From Streptomyces peucetius (GTDB lineage Bacteria > Actinomycetota > Actinomycetes > Streptomycetales > Streptomycetaceae), in assembly GCF_025854275.1 (NCBI RefSeq), contig NZ_CP107567.1, positions 4,216,001-4,280,000 of the forward strand: DNA of 64,000 bases. The letters are read 5' to 3'. Positions 53,420-60,973 of this stretch are shown one piece after another. Under the pieces are notes generated by a model, which was not told the origin of the DNA, did no database searches, and saw nothing but the letters and a program-made list of their open reading frames with translations. Every line of letters starts with the position of its first letter. Position 1 is the first letter of the stretch. Position numbers and translations under genes: made by a program.

Positions 53420-54494
53420 TCATCGTTTCGTGAGGTCGACAACCCGTGCCGCCGGAGGCACCGGCTCAGCCGGGCGACGACGGCGCGTCCACCAGCGGAT
53501 CGCGCCGCCGATCAGTGAGACGGGAACGAGCACGAGGCCCGTCAGTCCCGCGGCCTCGACCACGTGGTTGGCGCGAGTGCCTTCCCAGTCGGCGTTGTAG
53601 AGGTCGCCCTTCCAGGGGCCGTACGACACGACGAAGCCCGTCTCCCAGTCGTCCAGCAGTGGACCGCGGTCCGGATCGCAGTGGTACGGGCCGGTCCGCT
53701 CGTGCCCGTCGAACGGGTCGGTCCAGCGGACGACGCAGTGGCCGTCGGCCTCCTCGCTCAGCACGGTGAGGTCGATCTGCGGATCACCGGCCGATGCCTC
53801 CGTGCCGGCGATGCCGAGTCCGAGGCAGAGCAGCGCCGCCGCCAGTGTCCAGCGGAACGCCCCACGTTCACTGCGGACCTTTCCGGTGGTGGGAGCCGCG
53901 GAGCCGGCGCCCGCGTGCTGCGGCTGCCGCGGTCTCCGGCGGCCCGCGAGCCCCAGCGCCTCGGCCTGCCGGACGAGGCAGGCGGGTTCGTTTCCCGCGG
54001 ACGGGCTTGGCCCAGATCAGATGCTCGCCCCCGGGCGGGGCGAGGACACCGGCCCGGCCCGGTTCGCCGGCCCACCAGAGCTCACCCGCAGGGCCCGGAT
54101 CGGCCAGTCCGTACCGCTGCTGCACGGCGACGACCTTGAGGGGCCACCGGTTGCCGCTGACCGGGTCGGTCAGCACGACGGTCGCAGCGTGCAGCGAACG
54201 CGGCACGGCGACGGCGGAGCAGGCCTGCCAAGGGCGGGAGGCGAGTGTGCGGCGCATCCTCCGCGAGAGGACCAGGGCGCCGAAGCCCACGGGGCACATC
54301 ACGATGGCCACGCCCACCGCTCCGACGGCCAGGTCCTCGGCCGGCCCCTCCGGTGCGCCGGGCCCGAAGCCCAGGCCCAGCACGAGCAGGGCCGTGCTGG
54401 CGAGCGCCCATATGCCGGCCCGCTTCCGGTAGTCGTGCCAGGCGACCTCGGTCGCGATCAGGTCCGTCGCGACCCGTCTGCGGGTCCCGCTCAC
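53420..54494 (-). pseudogene. Membrane protein gene with one frameshift
   Basis: The first frame from the ATG at 54494 encodes a three-helix N-terminal part (WALASTALLVLGLGFG, AVGVAIVMCPVGFGALVLS) and then a soluble stretch to HLIWAKPVR. After about 53990 the plausible sequence continues in another frame (GNEPACLVRQAEALGLAGRR), with a helix FRWTLAAALLCLGLGIAG, DPQIDLTVLSEEADGHCVV, DPFDGHERTGPYHCD and a last helix, to the stop at 53420. Total length is 1075 bp, 1 more than a multiple of 3. Taken alone, each half looks cut off. One indel near the GGGAAACG run, real or an assembly error, explains it. Function unknown. Confidence 0.6.
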
Positions 54495-54521
54495 CGCACC
54501 TCCCCGTTCGTCGCGAGGAGA

Positions 54522-55322
54522 CTATGCCACCGGCAGCGTCAGTCCCCAGGCCCCCGCGCGCACCGTCCACGTACGGGTACGGACCGGGCCCGTGACGTGT
54601 GCGTCCGCGCGGTAGCGGAAGTCCGGGCCGGAGACCGTGACCGACCGGGCGGTGGCGCGCAGCGGCTCCTGCTCCGTCCCGTGCCGTACGACGACCTCCG
54701 CGCTGCCGCCGAGCCCGGCGTGCACGGTCACGTCCTCCACCGGCCGGTCGAGGTCGGTCAGCAGGACGCCGTCCGCCTCGACCCGTAGCCGGTGCGTCCG
54801 GGCCGGAGCGGCCGCGGGGGCGGGGCGCACGAGCGTGCGGACCAGGGACCGGGCCGTCGTCCACACCGACACCGCCTCCGCCCGCGGGGCCCTGCGCGCC
54901 GCCGGGATCGTCAGGTCGCCCAGCACCACCCCGTCGCTCTCGTCCACCAGCAGGTCCAGCCGACGCGGGCTGCCGTCCAGCACGGCCCTGGCCGCCGCGA
55001 CCGCCCCGGCGGGCACGCCGAGCGAGTGGGCGAGCCTCACCGAGGCGCCCACCGGGACCAGCGCGAGCACCCCGTCGCCCAGCCAGCGGTCACGGTGCAG
55101 CAGGGACACCGCGCGCAGCAGCGCCCGGTCGTCCCCCACCACCACCGGCCTGCGAGAACCCCTCCTGGCCAGGGCCCGGGCGAACTCCTCCGGACCCTGC
55201 GGGAAACAGATTTTCGCCTCCGACCCGCCGCACAGCACATCTTTCGCGATGCGCACGGACTCGCCGTCCAATCGGCGGGCGACCGGGTCGATGACCACCA
55301 GCAGCTGGTCGTGAGCCGACAC
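54522..55322 (-). CDS. Diacylglycerol-kinase-like protein
   Basis: The GTG at 55322 follows GGAAGG. The 266 residues resemble the lipid kinase (DAGK) catalytic family: an N-terminal LLVVIDPVARRLDGESVR, RPVVVGDDRALLRAVSLLHR in the place of the nucleotide loop, LALVPVGASVRLAHSLGVP, and a C-terminal beta-sandwich (LRVEADGVLLTDLDRPVEDV). The usual GGDGT loop is changed to GDDRA, so kinase activity is not certain. It may act on diacylglycerol or a prenol. It is divergent from purA. Confidence 0.75.
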   Translation of the reverse strand: MSAHDQLLVVIDPVARRLDGESVRIAKDVLCGGSEAKICFPQGPEEFARALARRGSRRPVVVGDDRALLRAVSLLHRDRWLGDGVLALVPVGASVRLAHSLGVPAGAVAAARAVLDGSPRRLDLLVDESDGVVLGDLTIPAARRAPRAEAVSVWTTARSLVRTLVRPAPAAAPARTHRLRVEADGVLLTDLDRPVEDVTVHAGLGGSAEVVVRHGTEQEPLRATARSVTVSGPDFRYRADAHVTGPVRTRTWTVRAGAWGLTLPVA

Positions 55323-55356
55323 CTCGGTCCTTCCTCGGGTAGCATCTTTGTGCAAG

Positions 55357-55384
55357 AGCCCCTTGCGCTATTGCGCCAGGGGCT
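55357..55384 (+). promoter_or_regulatory. Hairpin in the dgk-purA divergent region
   Basis: AGCCCCTTGCGC and GCGCCAGGGGCT pair around TATT, followed by TCGTCTATTCC. It lies 92 bp before the purA start. It could be a leader hairpin for purA or a terminator on the plus strand; no riboswitch consensus is recognisable. Confidence 0.4.
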
Positions 55385-55475
55385 TCGTCTATTCCGGGGC
55401 AACCTGTCCCAGGACTCAGGCACGGCTCCAGCCCCCTGACCTTGGTCTTGCCCCGCCCGGAAGGGGTGTACGCCT

Positions 55476-56759
55476 GTGCCCGCACTTGTGCTGCTCGGTG
55501 CTCAGTGGGGTGACGAAGGCAAGGGAAAGGCCACCGACCTGCTCGGTGGATCAGTCGACTATGTAGTGCGTTACCAGGGTGGCAACAACGCCGGCCACAC
55601 GGTCGTCGTCGGCGACCAGAAGTATGCGCTGCATCTCCTCCCTTCCGGAATCCTCTCGCCCGGATGTACTCCGGTCATCGGTAACGGCGTCGTCGTGGAC
55701 CCGGCGGTTCTGCTCTCCGAGCTGAGCGGGCTGAACGACCGCGGCGTGGACACGTCGAAGCTTCTGATCAGCGGAAACGCCCATCTGATCACCCCGTACA
55801 ACGTCACCGTCGACAAGGTGACGGAACGGTTCCTGGGCAAGCGCAAGATCGGCACCACCGGCCGCGGCATCGGCCCGACGTACGCCGACAAGATCAACCG
55901 GGTCGGCATCCGCGTCCAGGACCTCTACGACGAGTCGATCCTGATGCAGAAGGTCGAGGCGGCCCTCGACACCAAGAACCAGCTCCTCACCAAGGTCTTC
56001 AACCGCCGCGCGATCGAGGCGGAGAAGATCGTCGAGGAGATGCTCCAGTACGCGGAGCAGATCCGGCCGTACGTCGCGGACACCACGCTGATCCTGAACA
56101 ACGCCGTCGACGAGGGCAAGGTCGTCCTCTTCGAGGGCGGCCAGGGCACGCTCCTCGATGTCGACCACGGAACGTACCCGTTCGTGACGTCGAGCAACCC
56201 GACCGCGGGCGGCGCCTGCACCGGCGCCGGTGTGGGTCCGACGAAGATCAGCCGGGTCATCGGCATCCTCAAGGCGTACACCACGCGCGTCGGCGCGGGC
56301 CCGTTCCCGACGGAACTGTTCGACGAGGACGGCGAGGCGCTGCGCCGCATCGGCGGCGAGCGCGGTGTCACCACCGGCCGTGACCGCCGCTGCGGCTGGT
56401 TCGACGCGGTCATCGCCCGTTACGCGACCCGCGTCAACGGCCTGACCGACTTCTTCCTCACCAAGCTGGACGTGCTCACCGGCTGGGAGCAGATCCCGGT
56501 CTGCGTCGCCTACGAGATCGACGGCAAGCGCGTCGAGGAGCTGCCGTACTCGCAGACCGACTTCCACCACGCGAAGCCGGTGTACGAGATGCTGCCGGGC
56601 TGGTCCGAGGACATCACCAAGGCGAAGACCTTCGCCGATCTGCCGAAGAACGCGCAGGCGTACGTGAAGGCGCTGGAGGACATGTCCGGCGCCCCGATCT
56701 CGGCCATCGGCGTCGGCCCCGGCCGGACCGAGACGATCGAGATCAACTCGTTCCTGTGA
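55476..56759 (+). CDS. purA: Adenylosuccinate synthetase
   Basis: The GTG at 55476 follows GGAAGGGG. The 427 residues have the P-loop-like [16 protein letters not shown] at the N-terminus, the [12 protein letters not shown] site, [13 protein letters not shown], and [14 protein letters not shown]. It joins aspartate to IMP with GTP in AMP synthesis. It is a single gene closed by a perfect 15-bp hairpin. Confidence 0.98.
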   Translation: MPALVLLGAQWGDEGKGKATDLLGGSVDYVVRYQGGNNAGHTVVVGDQKYALHLLPSGILSPGCTPVIGNGVVVDPAVLLSELSGLNDRGVDTSKLLISGNAHLITPYNVTVDKVTERFLGKRKIGTTGRGIGPTYADKINRVGIRVQDLYDESILMQKVEAALDTKNQLLTKVFNRRAIEAEKIVEEMLQYAEQIRPYVADTTLILNNAVDEGKVVLFEGGQGTLLDVDHGTYPFVTSSNPTAGGACTGAGVGPTKISRVIGILKAYTTRVGAGPFPTELFDEDGEALRRIGGERGVTTGRDRRCGWFDAVIARYATRVNGLTDFFLTKLDVLTGWEQIPVCVAYEIDGKRVEELPYSQTDFHHAKPVYEMLPGWSEDITKAKTFADLPKNAQAYVKALEDMSGAPISAIGVGPGRTETIEINSFL

Positions 56760-56770
56760 CCTGAACGTTT

Positions 56771-56805
56771 GCGTGGCCGGTGAGCGCTCGGCTCACCGGC
56801 CACGC
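56771..56805 (+). terminator. purA terminator
   Basis: GCGTGGCCGGTGAGC and its exact complement form a 15-bp stem with a 5-nt loop, 11 bp after the purA stop. Confidence 0.9.
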
Positions 56806-57244
56806 GCGCGTGCGGGCGGCGAGTGGCCGAAGTGCTGTGCCGCGCCGCGGGAAAAGCCGTGATCAAGCCGAACTTGAGCCGAACTTCGCGGAAATGTCCT
56901 CCGCCGAGCGGAGGGTTCAGCGTCGCGAGAAGAGGCCGGACTCGCGGTAACAGGCCCCAACTGCCTGCTGATACCAGGTACTTGACCCCCGTCGTCGGCT
57001 GGTGGCGTTGACGTGGAGATTCGGCCATGGAATGGTGAGCGCGACAAGTCGGGGGGCAACAGTCGAAGTTCACGTACGCACCCTGCCTTGCCTTTGCAGG
57101 AATGAGCATCACGCGGGTGATCTCCGTCGCGTGAACCGTGACGGAATCCACCGCCACACTCATTGGGGATTCACCGGAGGCAAGGTGTTTGGCATAAACC
57201 TGCCACATCTCGCCGCTGATGTGAGGCTGAAGTGAGACGGGGAT
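56806..57244. other. Long leader region before the SARP gene
   Basis: About 440 bp between the purA terminator and the SARP start. I see no precursor-like peptide or other gene with a ribosome-binding site. Short frames (for example 57002-57235) lack coding character. The length suggests a complex promoter or long leader for the regulator. Confidence 0.5.
56867..56886 (+). promoter_or_regulatory. Direct repeats with 11-bp period upstream of the SARP gene
   Basis: GCCGAACTT occurs at 56867-56875 and 56878-56886, one helical turn apart. SARP proteins bind heptamer direct repeats with 11- or 22-bp spacing near -35. The site is 360 bp from the SARP start, and no clear -10 follows at the usual distance, so the assignment is weak. 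Confidence 0.3.
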
Positions 57245-58081
57245 ATGCTATTCACCATTCTTGGACCGCTCACGGTTCGGGGAGGCGCTGAGATCTGCTC
57301 GGGCATCCGCCGCGCGATTCTCACCGCTTTTCTCCTGCGGACCGGACAACCCATCGGGGTCACCGGACTTGCGGACCTGTTGTGGGACGAGCCACCGACC
57401 TCCGCCACGGCAAATATCCGCAGCCATCTCACGGGCCTGCGACGTGACCTCGACGAAGCCGAACCGGGCCTGAGCGGAAGGCTGAAGACCTACCGCGGCG
57501 TCCAGAGCGGCTACGGTCTCCAGATTCTCCCCGACGAATTCGACGTACCGAAATTCACCCTGGGAGCACGAAAGGGCCGGACCCTTCTCCTGCGGGGCGA
57601 CGTCGAACCCGCCATCGCCGAACTCGAACAGGCCGTGGCCCTGTGGCGGGGCACGTTCGGGCAGGACCTGCCCTCGACACGATGGTTCGACGCCCATGTC
57701 ACCGGCCTGAACAACGCCCGGTTCGACGCGTACCAGGACCTTTTCACCGCCTGCGTCCTCGCCGGCCGCACCGGGGCGCTCTCCTACCGGATCGAGAGCG
57801 TTCTCGCCGAGGCGCCCTACCGGCAGCGCCTGTGGGAACTCCTGGCCGCGGTCCACTGCATCGACGGCGACGCCGCCGGCGCCCTGTGCGTGATCAAGCG
57901 CTGCCAGGCGATGTTCGCCGACGACCTGGGCCTCGACCTGCCGCCCCATGTCGACGCCATGCGGGACGCCGCTCTCAGATGGGACCGCGACCAGGCCATG
58001 CGCCTCGTCGCGGGGCACCTGCTGTCGGCCGGCAGCGGTGGCCGACAGGGCATCACGGTCCCTCTGCAGGGACGTTCCTAG
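57245..58081 (+). CDS. SARP-family pathway activator
   Basis: The ATG at 57245 gives 278 residues. Residues 1-95 are an OmpR-type winged helix (TILGPLTVRGG, LLRTGQPIGVTGLADLLWD, TANIRSHLTGLRRDL). The rest is a bacterial transcriptional activation (BTAD) domain (LWRGTFGQDLPSTRWFD, SVLAEAPYRQRLWELLAAVH, CQAMFADDLGLDLPPHV). This is the minimal AfsR/ActII-orf4 type that switches on antibiotic clusters. It converges on the lanthipeptide operon across a hairpin, so it is the likely cluster-linked activator; binding sites would be beyond 64 kb at the operon start. Confidence 0.9.
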   Translation: MLFTILGPLTVRGGAEICSGIRRAILTAFLLRTGQPIGVTGLADLLWDEPPTSATANIRSHLTGLRRDLDEAEPGLSGRLKTYRGVQSGYGLQILPDEFDVPKFTLGARKGRTLLLRGDVEPAIAELEQAVALWRGTFGQDLPSTRWFDAHVTGLNNARFDAYQDLFTACVLAGRTGALSYRIESVLAEAPYRQRLWELLAAVHCIDGDAAGALCVIKRCQAMFADDLGLDLPPHVDAMRDAALRWDRDQAMRLVAGHLLSAGSGGRQGITVPLQGRS

Positions 58082-58100
58082 CGGGCAGCGGCCCCGGAGC

Positions 58101-58129
58101 AAGGGCGCCCCGTGGACGGAGGCGCCCTT
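58101..58129. terminator. Bidirectional hairpin between SARP gene and lanthipeptide operon
   Basis: AAGGGCGCC and GGCGCCCTT form a 9-bp stem with an 11-nt loop between two convergent stops (58081 and 58144). Confidence 0.75.
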
Positions 58130-58143
58130 CGGGTACGACGCCC

Positions 58144-58920
58144 TCACACGTCCCGGCGCCGTACCGCCAGATACCCCGCGGTCACCGAGACGGCGGTCCA
58201 CGCCACCAGCACCGCCATGCCGCTCCAGGCGGTGAGCACGGTGTTGTCCGGCTGCTCCCTGAACAGGACGATCCCGCCCGCCACGTCCGGCAGGAACTGC
58301 GCAGCCTTCCGGACGCCGGGAATGTTGTTGAGGATCGTCGAGATCATGAAGAAGAGCGGCAGCAGGATGCTCATGGTGAGCGCGGAGCTGCGCAGCACGG
58401 TCGCGAGCCCCATCGAGAACAGACAGAGCAGCGTCGTGTAGAGCACCGCTCCGGCCATCCCCCTCAGCACCCCGTCGTCCAGGAGGGAGACGCTCTGCGG
58501 ACCGCCCATCGCCATCTGAGTGGTGAAGAAGCTGACGCCCACGACGACGACGGAGGCGGCACACGCGGTCGCACCACCGGTGAGCAGCTTCGCCCCGTAG
58601 AAGACACCGCGTCTCGGCACGGCGGCGAGCGAGCTGCGGATCGTCCCCGTCGAGAACTCGCTGGTCACGATGAGCACGCCGAACACGACGAGCGCGGTCA
58701 GCCCGAGCCGGAGCCCGCTGAAGCCGGTGGAGACGGGATCGAACCCCGCCTTGGCCTCCGCGCTCATGTCCCCGTACGCGCCCCTCATGAAGTACCCCGT
58801 GAGCAGGGCGACGGCCACGCTCAGCAGGAGATAGGCGGCGAGGCTCCACACGGTGGACCGCAGGGTCCGGATCTTCGTCCACTCGAAGGTCATGGCCGCA
58901 CTGGTGTCCGCCATCGTCAC
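58144..58920 (-). CDS. ABC-2 type permease of the lanthipeptide cluster
   Basis: The GTG at 58920 overlaps the ATPase stop (GTGA). The 258 residues contain six transmembrane helices, with TFEWTKIRTLRSTVWSL at the N-terminus and TSEFSTGTIRSSLAAVPRRG, the usual ABC-2 permease loop. With the ATPase it forms an exporter of the kind that gives self-protection (LanFEG-like) or moves small molecules. As the last gene of the leftward operon it is probably the immunity pump. Confidence 0.85.
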   Translation of the reverse strand: MTMADTSAAMTFEWTKIRTLRSTVWSLAAYLLLSVAVALLTGYFMRGAYGDMSAEAKAGFDPVSTGFSGLRLGLTALVVFGVLIVTSEFSTGTIRSSLAAVPRRGVFYGAKLLTGGATACAASVVVVGVSFFTTQMAMGGPQSVSLLDDGVLRGMAGAVLYTTLLCLFSMGLATVLRSSALTMSILLPLFFMISTILNNIPGVRKAAQFLPDVAGGIVLFREQPDNTVLTAWSGMAVLVAWTAVSVTAGYLAVRRRDV

Positions 58921-59831
58921 CGCACCTCCTGCTTCGCCCGGTAGTCCACCGCGTCGGCCGTCAGCCCCATGAACGCCTCCTCCAGAGAAGCAACTTGGGG
59001 ACTGATCTCGTACACCGTCACCTGGTTGGCGGCGATCAGGGAGCCGACCGTCTCCAGGGTCGTGCCGACGGCCTCGATCACTCCCTCGGGCCCGTCGTCC
59101 GCCCGGATGCCCCCGGCGGCCAGCACATCGCGCATCCGCTCCGGTTCAGGGGTGCGGATCAGGATGTACGAGCGGGAGTTGCGGGCCACGAAGTCCTCCA
59201 CGGACGTGTCCGCGAGCAGCCGCCCGCGCCCGATCACGATGAGGTGATCGGCGGTCAGCGCCATCTCGCTCATCAGATGGCTGGAGACGAAGACCGTGCG
59301 GCCCTCGCCCGCCAGATGCCTCATCAGGCCGCGGATCCACAGGATCCCTTCGGGGTCGAGGCCGTTGACCGGCTCGTCGAGCAGCAGCACCTGCGCGTCG
59401 CCCAGCAGCGCGGCGGCGACGCCGGCGCGCTGCGCCATCCCGAGCGAGAGACCCTTGGCCCGCTTGTGTGCCACGTCGGCCAGTCCGACGGTCTCGAGGA
59501 CCTCGCCGACCCGCTCGTCGGGAATGCGGTTGCTGCGGGCCAGTCCCAGCAGATGCCCGTGGACCGTACGCCCGCCGTGCATCGCCCGGGCTTCCAGGAG
59601 CGCACCGACCGTGCACAGGGGGCGGGACAGTTCGTCGTAGCGTCTGCCCCCGATGAGGGCCCGGCCGGAGGTGGGCCGGTCCAGACCGAGCAGGGCGCGC
59701 ATCGTGGTGGACTTCCCGGCTCCGTTGGGGCCGAGGAAGCCGGTGACCCGGCCCGGCTCGACGCGGAAGGAGAGGCCGTCGAGCGCGAGGGTCGAGCCGT
59801 AGCGTTTGGTCAGTTGCTGTACCTCGATCAC
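58917..59831 (-). CDS. ABC transporter ATPase of the lanthipeptide cluster
   Basis: The GTG at 59831 overlaps the stop of the reductase gene (GTGA). The 304 residues have Walker [10 protein letters not shown] (34-42), signature KGLSLGMAQRAGVAAALLGD and Walker B VLLLDEPVNGLDPEG. The bacitracin-resistance (BcrA/LanF-like) type fits a role in self-immunity. Overlaps on both sides place it firmly in the operon. Confidence 0.9.
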   Translation of the reverse strand: MIEVQQLTKRYGSTLALDGLSFRVEPGRVTGFLGPNGAGKSTTMRALLGLDRPTSGRALIGGRRYDELSRPLCTVGALLEARAMHGGRTVHGHLLGLARSNRIPDERVGEVLETVGLADVAHKRAKGLSLGMAQRAGVAAALLGDAQVLLLDEPVNGLDPEGILWIRGLMRHLAGEGRTVFVSSHLMSEMALTADHLIVIGRGRLLADTSVEDFVARNSRSYILIRTPEPERMRDVLAAGGIRADDGPEGVIEAVGTTLETVGSLIAANQVTVYEISPQVASLEEAFMGLTADAVDYRAKQEVR

Positions 59832-60784
59832 GAGGGCACTCCGTTCAGGATCTTCAGCAGATCCCGGGCAGCGGCCTGAGGGCCGTGCACCAGCCCGACA
59901 CCGGTGGCGTTCAGCACCACCTCGTCGACACCGGCGGCCCGGTACTCGTCCAGCCTCTTGTGGATCTCCTCCTCGGTCCCGTACAGGAACACGCCGCCGT
60001 CGACGAGCTTGACGGCGTCCTCGGGGCTCGGCTCGCCGGACACCGCGATTCCGGCCTTGCGCAGGGTGTCCTGGTAGTGCGGGAGCTGGATGTGGGAACC
60101 GCAGGCGGCGGCCGCCAGGTCGGTGACACTGCGGTCCGGTCCGGACAGCGCGACGGGCACGATGGCCGTGATCCTCGCCGGATCGTCCAGCGTGCGGTCG
60201 GCGCTGCGGACGGCCGGGATCAGGGTGTCGCCCACGTACTGCGCCGACCCCATCCAGGTGATGGCCACATCGGCGACCTCTCCGGCCAGGACCGCCATCT
60301 TCTCCCGCAGCACGCCCAGTCCCACGGACACCGGCGGCGCGGGGGACCGGATCAGCTTCGCGGAGACCGTGTGGTGCGTCCCGTCGACGTCGACCTGGTT
60401 CCCGGCCAGCAGACCGCGCACGATCTCCACGTACTCCCGGGACGCGCGCAGCTGGCTCGCGTACGGCCGGCCCATGACGCCCGCCTGGAGGGACAGCGAT
60501 CCGGGGCCGAATCCGGCGACGACCGGATGCCCGGTCGCCAGAGCCACCGAGCGGGCCTCGACGGCGGCCTGGTAGGGGGAGCGGAACGGCATCAGGGAGA
60601 CGCCGAATCCGGCGGGCACCCTGATGCCGATGCCGGCGAGCCAGCTGACCAGGTGGTGGGACTCCAGGACCATGCCCTGGCCCTGCCACAGACGTTCGGC
60701 CGCGGTCCACTTCACCAGGTTCGCGAACGGCACCACCTGCTCGGGCCGGGTGGGGCCGAAGGGCAGCAGAATGGAGTACCGCAC
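59828..60784 (-). CDS. Luciferase-like F420/flavin oxidoreductase, putative lanthipeptide dehydroalanine reductase
   Basis: The GTG at 60784 directly follows the stop of the small membrane peptide (TGAGTG). The 318 residues are a luciferase-like monooxygenase-fold (LLM) TIM barrel: FGVSLMPFRSPYQAAVEARS, HPVVAGFGPGSLSLQAG, YVEIVRGLLAGNQVDVDG, VSVGLGVLREKMAVLAGEVA. In lanthipeptide clusters LLM-family enzymes (LanJ_C class) reduce dehydroalanine or dehydrobutyrine with F420H2 to D-amino acids. Tight coupling to lanM makes this the best proposal here. Other F420 or flavin redox steps are possible. Confidence 0.8.
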   Translation of the reverse strand: MRYSILLPFGPTRPEQVVPFANLVKWTAAERLWQGQGMVLESHHLVSWLAGIGIRVPAGFGVSLMPFRSPYQAAVEARSVALATGHPVVAGFGPGSLSLQAGVMGRPYASQLRASREYVEIVRGLLAGNQVDVDGTHHTVSAKLIRSPAPPVSVGLGVLREKMAVLAGEVADVAITWMGSAQYVGDTLIPAVRSADRTLDDPARITAIVPVALSGPDRSVTDLAAAACGSHIQLPHYQDTLRKAGIAVSGEPSPEDAVKLVDGGVFLYGTEEEIHKRLDEYRAAGVDEVVLNATGVGLVHGPQAAARDLLKILNGVPS

Positions 60785-60952
60785 TCAGCGCCCCTGCTTG
60801 CGCGACTTGACGTACAGGGCGGCCGAGACGGCCGCGCCTGCCACGGCGGCGAAAACGGCGCCTCCGTAGTTCTCCTGAGTGATGCTCACGGCCGCGATCA
60901 CCACACCGATGACGACCGGCATGCTGTGGCCGAGGCTGCTCTTGCTGTTCAT
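60785..60952 (-). CDS. Small two-helix membrane peptide between lanM and the reductase
   Basis: The ATG at 60952 follows AGGAGA. The 55 residues begin MNSKSSLGHS, then two hydrophobic stretches (MPVVIGVVIAAVSI and GAVFAAVAGAAVSAALYV) joined by TQENYGG, and end KSRKQGR. There is no Cys and few Ser/Thr, so it is not a lanthionine precursor. The layout suits a small membrane immunity or transport accessory protein. It lies 21 bp after lanM and directly abuts the reductase start. No homologue recognised. Confidence 0.75.
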   Translation of the reverse strand: MNSKSSLGHSMPVVIGVVIAAVSITQENYGGAVFAAVAGAAVSAALYVKSRKQGR

Positions 60953-60973
60953 GGTTCTCCTGTTGACTGGCTG

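Noticed and set aside
57002..57235. Small frame upstream of the SARP gene as a precursor peptide
   Set aside because: No ribosome-binding site, mixed codon bias, and no leader/core layout; on the opposite strand to the lanthipeptide operon.
60785..60952. The 55-residue peptide as the lanthipeptide precursor
   Set aside because: It has no Cys, almost no Ser/Thr in its second half, no GG/GA leader end, and two membrane helices.
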